Shown here: positions 60,913-64,000 of the stretch, piece after piece | Position numbering within the stretch: position 1 is the stretch's first letter | How the letters are laid out: every line of letters starts with the position of its first letter | Assembly (NCBI GenBank): GCA_015057115.1 | Contig: SVEZ01000006.1 | Coordinates: 1 to 64,000, forward strand | From: Lachnospiraceae bacterium | GTDB lineage: Bacteria; Bacillota; Clostridia; Lachnospirales; Lachnospiraceae | Direction of reading: 5' to 3' | Length of the DNA stretch: 64,000 nucleotides | The notes under the pieces: model-generated | Told to the model about the DNA's origin: nothing | Seen by the model: the letters and a program-made list of their open reading frames with translations, nothing else | Databases searched by the model: none | Position numbers and translations under genes: made by a program

Positions 60913-62022
60913 CTATTTCCATCCATATGAAATCATCATTCCACCAACTTTGGTAAGTGCTACTTCCCCTTCATGTTTTTTCAAATATCGTACAATTCCG
61001 TTCTGCTGACTGCAATACTCTTCTGCTTCTTTTCGGCTCATTCCATGATTCATAAAGTATAGTATATTTTCATCTGTTTCTCTTTCAGTTTTAGAATCAT
61101 CCCAGTGATCCGCTTTAATAATACTATTTAGTATCTCACTATAATCTTCTTGTTCTGGTTCTAAAAAAGTAACTTTATCGTTCATTCTACATGCAACATC
61201 TCTCAAGCCTGCTTTTTTCATATAGTGCGGAACTTTCATCGAAATAGAATAGTCTCTATTTTGCTTCTCTAGTTCTGTCTTCCATAGTTTTTCTAATCCA
61301 TCATGCTGACACAGTGCTTGATAGTCCATTCCCTTTACATATAGTCCACAAGATTCAAATTCGCGATTACACTCAATACTGATAACAATTCCATTTTGCT
61401 TTGCCATTCCAATCATTTTTTGTAGCATCTTCTCACCATCATCTACATGTCTTAAAACAGCCTGACTAATCACCATATCATATTTTTTTACAGTGTCAAA
61501 ATTCATGATATCATCACATATGAACACAGCATCTATATCTAGACCAGAATATATGCTTTTTGCAGCATTTACTAATTCTTTAGAAAAATCTATGCCAACA
61601 TATTTGCTCCCTTCCGGTAGCATAGGCATAATCAATAGTCCTAATGCTCCGAAACCGCATCCGCAATCCAACACATTAATTGGTGAATCTATCTTCCAAA
61701 CATCATTAATCAAAAAACGGAGATAATCTTCATTCCAAAATGATTTTCTTGTTCTTTGTAAATACTCAAAACGTTTATCCCAATACTCTGACACTCCAGA
61801 ATTAGAAGATATGTATTCTTGTTCCAAAGGTGTAAGGCCTAGAAGTGCATCTACAGAGATTCCAAAGAAACTACTAATCTGTGGCAGCATTGAAATAGCG
61901 GGATATACTACACCGCTTTCCCATTTGCTTATTGTTTGGTAGGATACATTCAGAACATCTCCTAATTCCTGCTGTGTTAAATTGTTTTGTTTTCGTAACT
62001 GTGCTAGTTTGAAATTCATCAT
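60913..62022 (-). CDS. XRE helix-turn-helix fused to SAM-dependent methyltransferase
   Basis: The protein has 369 residues. Residues ~3-62 are a Cro/C1 domain (KLAQLRKQNNLTQQELGDVLNVSYQTISKWESG). Residues ~110-270 are a class I methyltransferase with NVLDCGCGFGALGLL (motif I), YVGIDFSKELV (motif II) and MVISQAVLRHVDDGEKMLQKM. The remainder is helical. A DNA-binding regulator with a methyltransferase effector is the simplest reading; the substrate is unknown. It lies inside the integrated element. Confidence 0.85.
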   Translation of the reverse strand: MMNFKLAQLRKQNNLTQQELGDVLNVSYQTISKWESGVVYPAISMLPQISSFFGISVDALLGLTPLEQEYISSNSGVSEYWDKRFEYLQRTRKSFWNEDYLRFLINDVWKIDSPINVLDCGCGFGALGLLIMPMLPEGSKYVGIDFSKELVNAAKSIYSGLDIDAVFICDDIMNFDTVKKYDMVISQAVLRHVDDGEKMLQKMIGMAKQNGIVISIECNREFESCGLYVKGMDYQALCQHDGLEKLWKTELEKQNRDYSISMKVPHYMKKAGLRDVACRMNDKVTFLEPEQEDYSEILNSIIKADHWDDSKTERETDENILYFMNHGMSRKEAEEYCSQQNGIVRYLKKHEGEVALTKVGGMMISYGWK

Positions 62023-62119
62023 ATAATATACCGCCTTCTTTTTTCTTAATCATAACAGTTCATACACTGCTCTGTATTTATTTCATTAGGCGAAAGTATT
62101 CTCATGTTTTGCGAATAAT

Positions 62120-62751
62120 CTATAATTTAAATAACTCCAGCAACTCAACCAAATCATTTACTGTGTTATCAGGCGCTTCATCTTCTTTACAAATATTCCA
62201 AAGTCCACCAAATCCTTGCTTTATCCAAATAGTTTTTATACCCATCCTCTTTGCTGGTACAATGTCATTATCAATTCTATCCCCGATCATTACTGCATTT
62301 TCCGGCTTACATCCGCTTCGCTCCAAAGCAATCTGATATATTCTGGGATCCGGCTTTGCTACACCTTCTTCGGCAGATGCAATTACCAAATCAATGAATT
62401 GTAGGATTCCATGTTGCTGCAATCGTTCTACAGTCCCAAGGCTTGATTTGCAATAACACCTATCTTATATCTCTTACTTAACTGTTCAAGACAGCGTATT
62501 GCATCTTCATATAAAACCTCTTCATCAAAATACCACTTCAGTTTAGGAAGACCTAAAAGCTTTGCCACTTCCAAGTCGCCCTTTTTATTCTCTTTGTAGA
62601 AGCTAATTGCCATATCATAAATTTGCTCAAAGGATTTATTTGTTGTTTCTGCCATGTCACGCATTCTATGTTCATTTACTTTTCTCTCATTTATCAGTGT
62701 TGAACCCACATCAAAAAATATCCATTCCACTCGCTCAAGCATAACCATCAC
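62120..62751 (-). pseudogene. HAD-family hydrolase with frameshift
   Basis: The N-terminal frame (62428-62751) has IFFDVGSTLIN (motif I) and runs to RYKIGVIANQALGL, then stops. The C-terminal frame (62120-62422 and a few codons upstream) continues as SLGTVERLQQHGILQFIDLVIASAEEGVAKPDPRIY and VMIGDRIDNDI (motif IV). Adding one A to CAAGCC near 62443-62446 restores ANQSLGTVERL, so a single-base deletion split the gene. A sequencing error cannot be excluded. Confidence 0.75.
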
Positions 62752-62777
62752 TCTTACTCCTTATCACATTTTTCTTC

Positions 62778-62796
62778 TTGGCACCGTTTTGGCACC
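62778..62796. other. Candidate integrase arm site, right end
   Basis: Two TTGGCACC octamers (62778-62785, 62789-62796), 11 bases apart, lie about 90 bp inside the right junction, matching the pair near the left end. Confidence 0.4.
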
Positions 62797-62823
62797 ACCG
62801 ACACTATTGTGCTTCTTTTGCCC

Positions 62824-62859
62824 GTAAAAAAGGGTCTCAAGCCAAAGCTTGAAACCCTT
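62824..62859 (-). terminator. Terminator now serving tuf
   Basis: On the minus strand AAGGGTTTCAAGC/GCTTGAGACCCTT with a 4-base loop is followed by TTTTTTAC. It lies inside the element, 23 bases after the tuf stop, so the element supplies tuf with a new terminator. Confidence 0.9.
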
Positions 62860-62881
62860 GAATTTACTGAATAATTTTTAA

Positions 62882-64000
62882 TTACTCGATGATAGTAGCA
62901 ACACGTCCTGAACCTACGGTACGTCCACCTTCACGGATAGCGAAAGTAAGACCCTGCTCCATAGCTACTGGGTGAATCAATTCGATTGTCATTTCGATGT
63001 TGTCTCCAGGCATACACATTTCGGTACCTGCTGGTAAGTTACAAACACCTGTTACGTCAGTTGTTCTGAAGTAGAACTGTGGACGATAGTTGTTGAAGAA
63101 TGGAGTATGACGACCACCTTCATCTTTGGTTAAAACGTAAACCTGAGCAGTGAATTTGCTGTGGCAGGTAACAGTACCCGGTTTAGCAAGAACCTGTCCA
63201 CGAACGATTTCGTCACGGTTAACACCACGAAGAAGTGCTCCGATGTTATCTCCAGCCATAGCCTCGTCTAACTGTTTACGGAACATTTCGATACCGGTAA
63301 CAACGGTCTTACCAACGCCTTCCTTAACACCAAGGATTTCAAGTTCGTCGGATAAGTGAAGTGTACCACGCTCTACTCTACCAGTAGCAACAGTACCACG
63401 ACCTGTGATAGTGAATACGTCCTCGACTGGCATTAAGAATGGCTTATCTGTATCACGCTCTGGATCCGGGATATAAGAATCAACAGTATCCATAAGTTCC
63501 ATGATCTTGTCGCCCCACTCACCTGTTGGGTCTTCAAGAGCCTTAAGAGCAGATCCCTTAACGATTGGGCAATCATTGAATCCGTACTCTTCAAGCTGCT
63601 CGGTAACTTCCATTTCAACAAGCTCGATTAACTCCTCGTCGTCAACCATGTCGCACTTGTTAAGGAATACAACGATGTAAGGTACACCTACCTGACGGGA
63701 TAATAAGATGTGCTCTTTAGTCTGAGCCATAACACCGTCAGTTGCAGCTACTACTAAGATAGCTCCATCCATCTGAGCAGCACCAGTAATCATGTTCTTT
63801 ACATAGTCAGCATGTCCTGGGCAGTCAACGTGTGCATAGTGTCTCTTCTCTGTCTGATACTCAACGTGAGCGGTAGAAATAGTAATACCTCTTTCACGCT
63901 CTTCCGGAGCCTTATCGATGTTCTCGAAGTCTACCTTCTCGTTTCCATCAACTCTTTCAGCAAGTGTCTTGGTGATAGCTGCTGTTAAAGTTGTTTTACC
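62882..64000 (-). CDS. tuf: Elongation factor Tu (partial, N-terminus off window)
   Basis: The frame enters from the right edge at [11 protein letters not shown] (P-loop) and continues with [35 protein letters not shown], and the C-terminal [12 protein letters not shown]-type end ([15 protein letters not shown]). Only about 18 N-terminal residues are missing. EF-Tu delivers aminoacyl-tRNA to the ribosome. Its last 53 bases form the right attachment site of the integrated element; the stop is TAA (62882-62884). Confidence 0.97.
   Translation of the reverse strand, partial: GKTTLTAAITKTLAERVDGNEKVDFENIDKAPEERERGITISTAHVEYQTEKRHYAHVDCPGHADYVKNMITGAAQMDGAILVVAATDGVMAQTKEHILLSRQVGVPYIVVFLNKCDMVDDEELIELVEMEVTEQLEEYGFNDCPIVKGSALKALEDPTGEWGDKIMELMDTVDSYIPDPERDTDKPFLMPVEDVFTITGRGTVATGRVERGTLHLSDELEILGVKEGVGKTVVTGIEMFRKQLDEAMAGDNIGALLRGVNRDEIVRGQVLAKPGTVTCHSKFTAQVYVLTKDEGGRHTPFFNNYRPQFYFRTTDVTGVCNLPAGTEMCMPGDNIEMTIELIHPVAMEQGLTFAIREGGRTVGSGRVATIIE
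62883..62935. repeat. Right attachment site in tuf
   Basis: This is the 53-bp perfect repeat of 49638-49690, forming the last codons of tuf. To its left are element sequences (new terminator, candidate arm sites); to its right the tuf body. Confidence 0.9.

Larger units (their letters stand above)
49638..62935. mobile_element. Integrative mobilizable element in the 3' end of tuf
   Basis: A 13.3-kb segment is bounded by a 53-bp perfect direct repeat of the tuf 3' end. It carries tyrosine integrase, excisionase, XRE repressor, RepA_N initiator, MobC, relaxase and a nested MobB-like gene, but no type IV secretion genes, so it is mobilizable rather than self-transmissible. Cargo comprises a sce7726-sce7725-RES run, a STAND NTPase, an XRE-methyltransferase and a broken HAD gene. 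Cargo genes are visibly A+T-richer than the flanking chromosome. The insertion regenerates a complete tuf on the right. Confidence 0.88.

Overview
The window looks like a stretch of a Clostridia chromosome, most likely Lachnospiraceae. Pointers are the gene families present (DUF3842, DUF3877, DUF4179, a UAP1-like uridylyltransferase, a cytidylate-kinase-like protein, LemA/DUF2207), strong AGGAGG ribosome sites, a T-box leader and the host codon use. No rRNA, tRNA or CRISPR array was seen. Almost all genes lie on the minus strand. The species cannot be named from sequence alone.

Region 1 (1-2.8 kb) is repetitive. Two near-identical Rpn/PD-(D/E)XK 'putative transposase' genes (one cut by the left edge) surround a hicB-hicA toxin-antitoxin pair, with three copies of a palindrome-rich ~75-117 bp element. 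Region 2 (3-33.7 kb) is mostly core genome. It holds a rhodanese and a sigma-like protein, and a UTP-sugar uridylyltransferase translationally coupled to a REC-GGDEF-EAL-REC protein. It also holds a nickel-pincer cofactor operon (larB-larC-larE plus DUF3842), a BlaI/M56-peptidase pair with clear operators, CheC, OhrR-like, GH114, and an ECF sigma/DUF4179 anti-sigma pair. The rest is ABC exporters with XRE regulators, a large HD-GYP sensor, and LemA/DUF2207. Region 3 (33.7-49.6 kb) has a TGS-less thrS under T-box control, an MFS exporter with a leader peptide and pseudoknot-like leader, and several GNATs. It also has a GNAT-metallopeptidase fusion, gene remnants and a third Rpn gene.

Region 4 (49.64-62.94 kb) is an integrative mobilizable element inserted in the 3' end of tuf. 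A 53-bp perfect direct repeat of the tuf 3' end marks both junctions (49638-49690 and 62883-62935). Its right part carries a Tn916-type integrase, excisionase, XRE repressor with operator array, RepA_N initiator, MobC, relaxase and a nested MobB-like gene. Its left part carries visibly A+T-rich cargo: sce7726 (nuclease fold), sce7725, a RES-domain protein and a 922-residue STAND NTPase with TPR-like C-terminus. I infer an anti-phage or abortive-infection role for this cargo.

The least explained signals are two degenerate arrays (19075-19420 and 33962-34365). They have the same 63-64 bp period but different inverted-arm sequences: TTACCTAC/GTAGGTAA in one and AGCCA/TGGCT in the other. Arms changing together between arrays suggests base pairing or symmetric binding. 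I know of no described element that fits.
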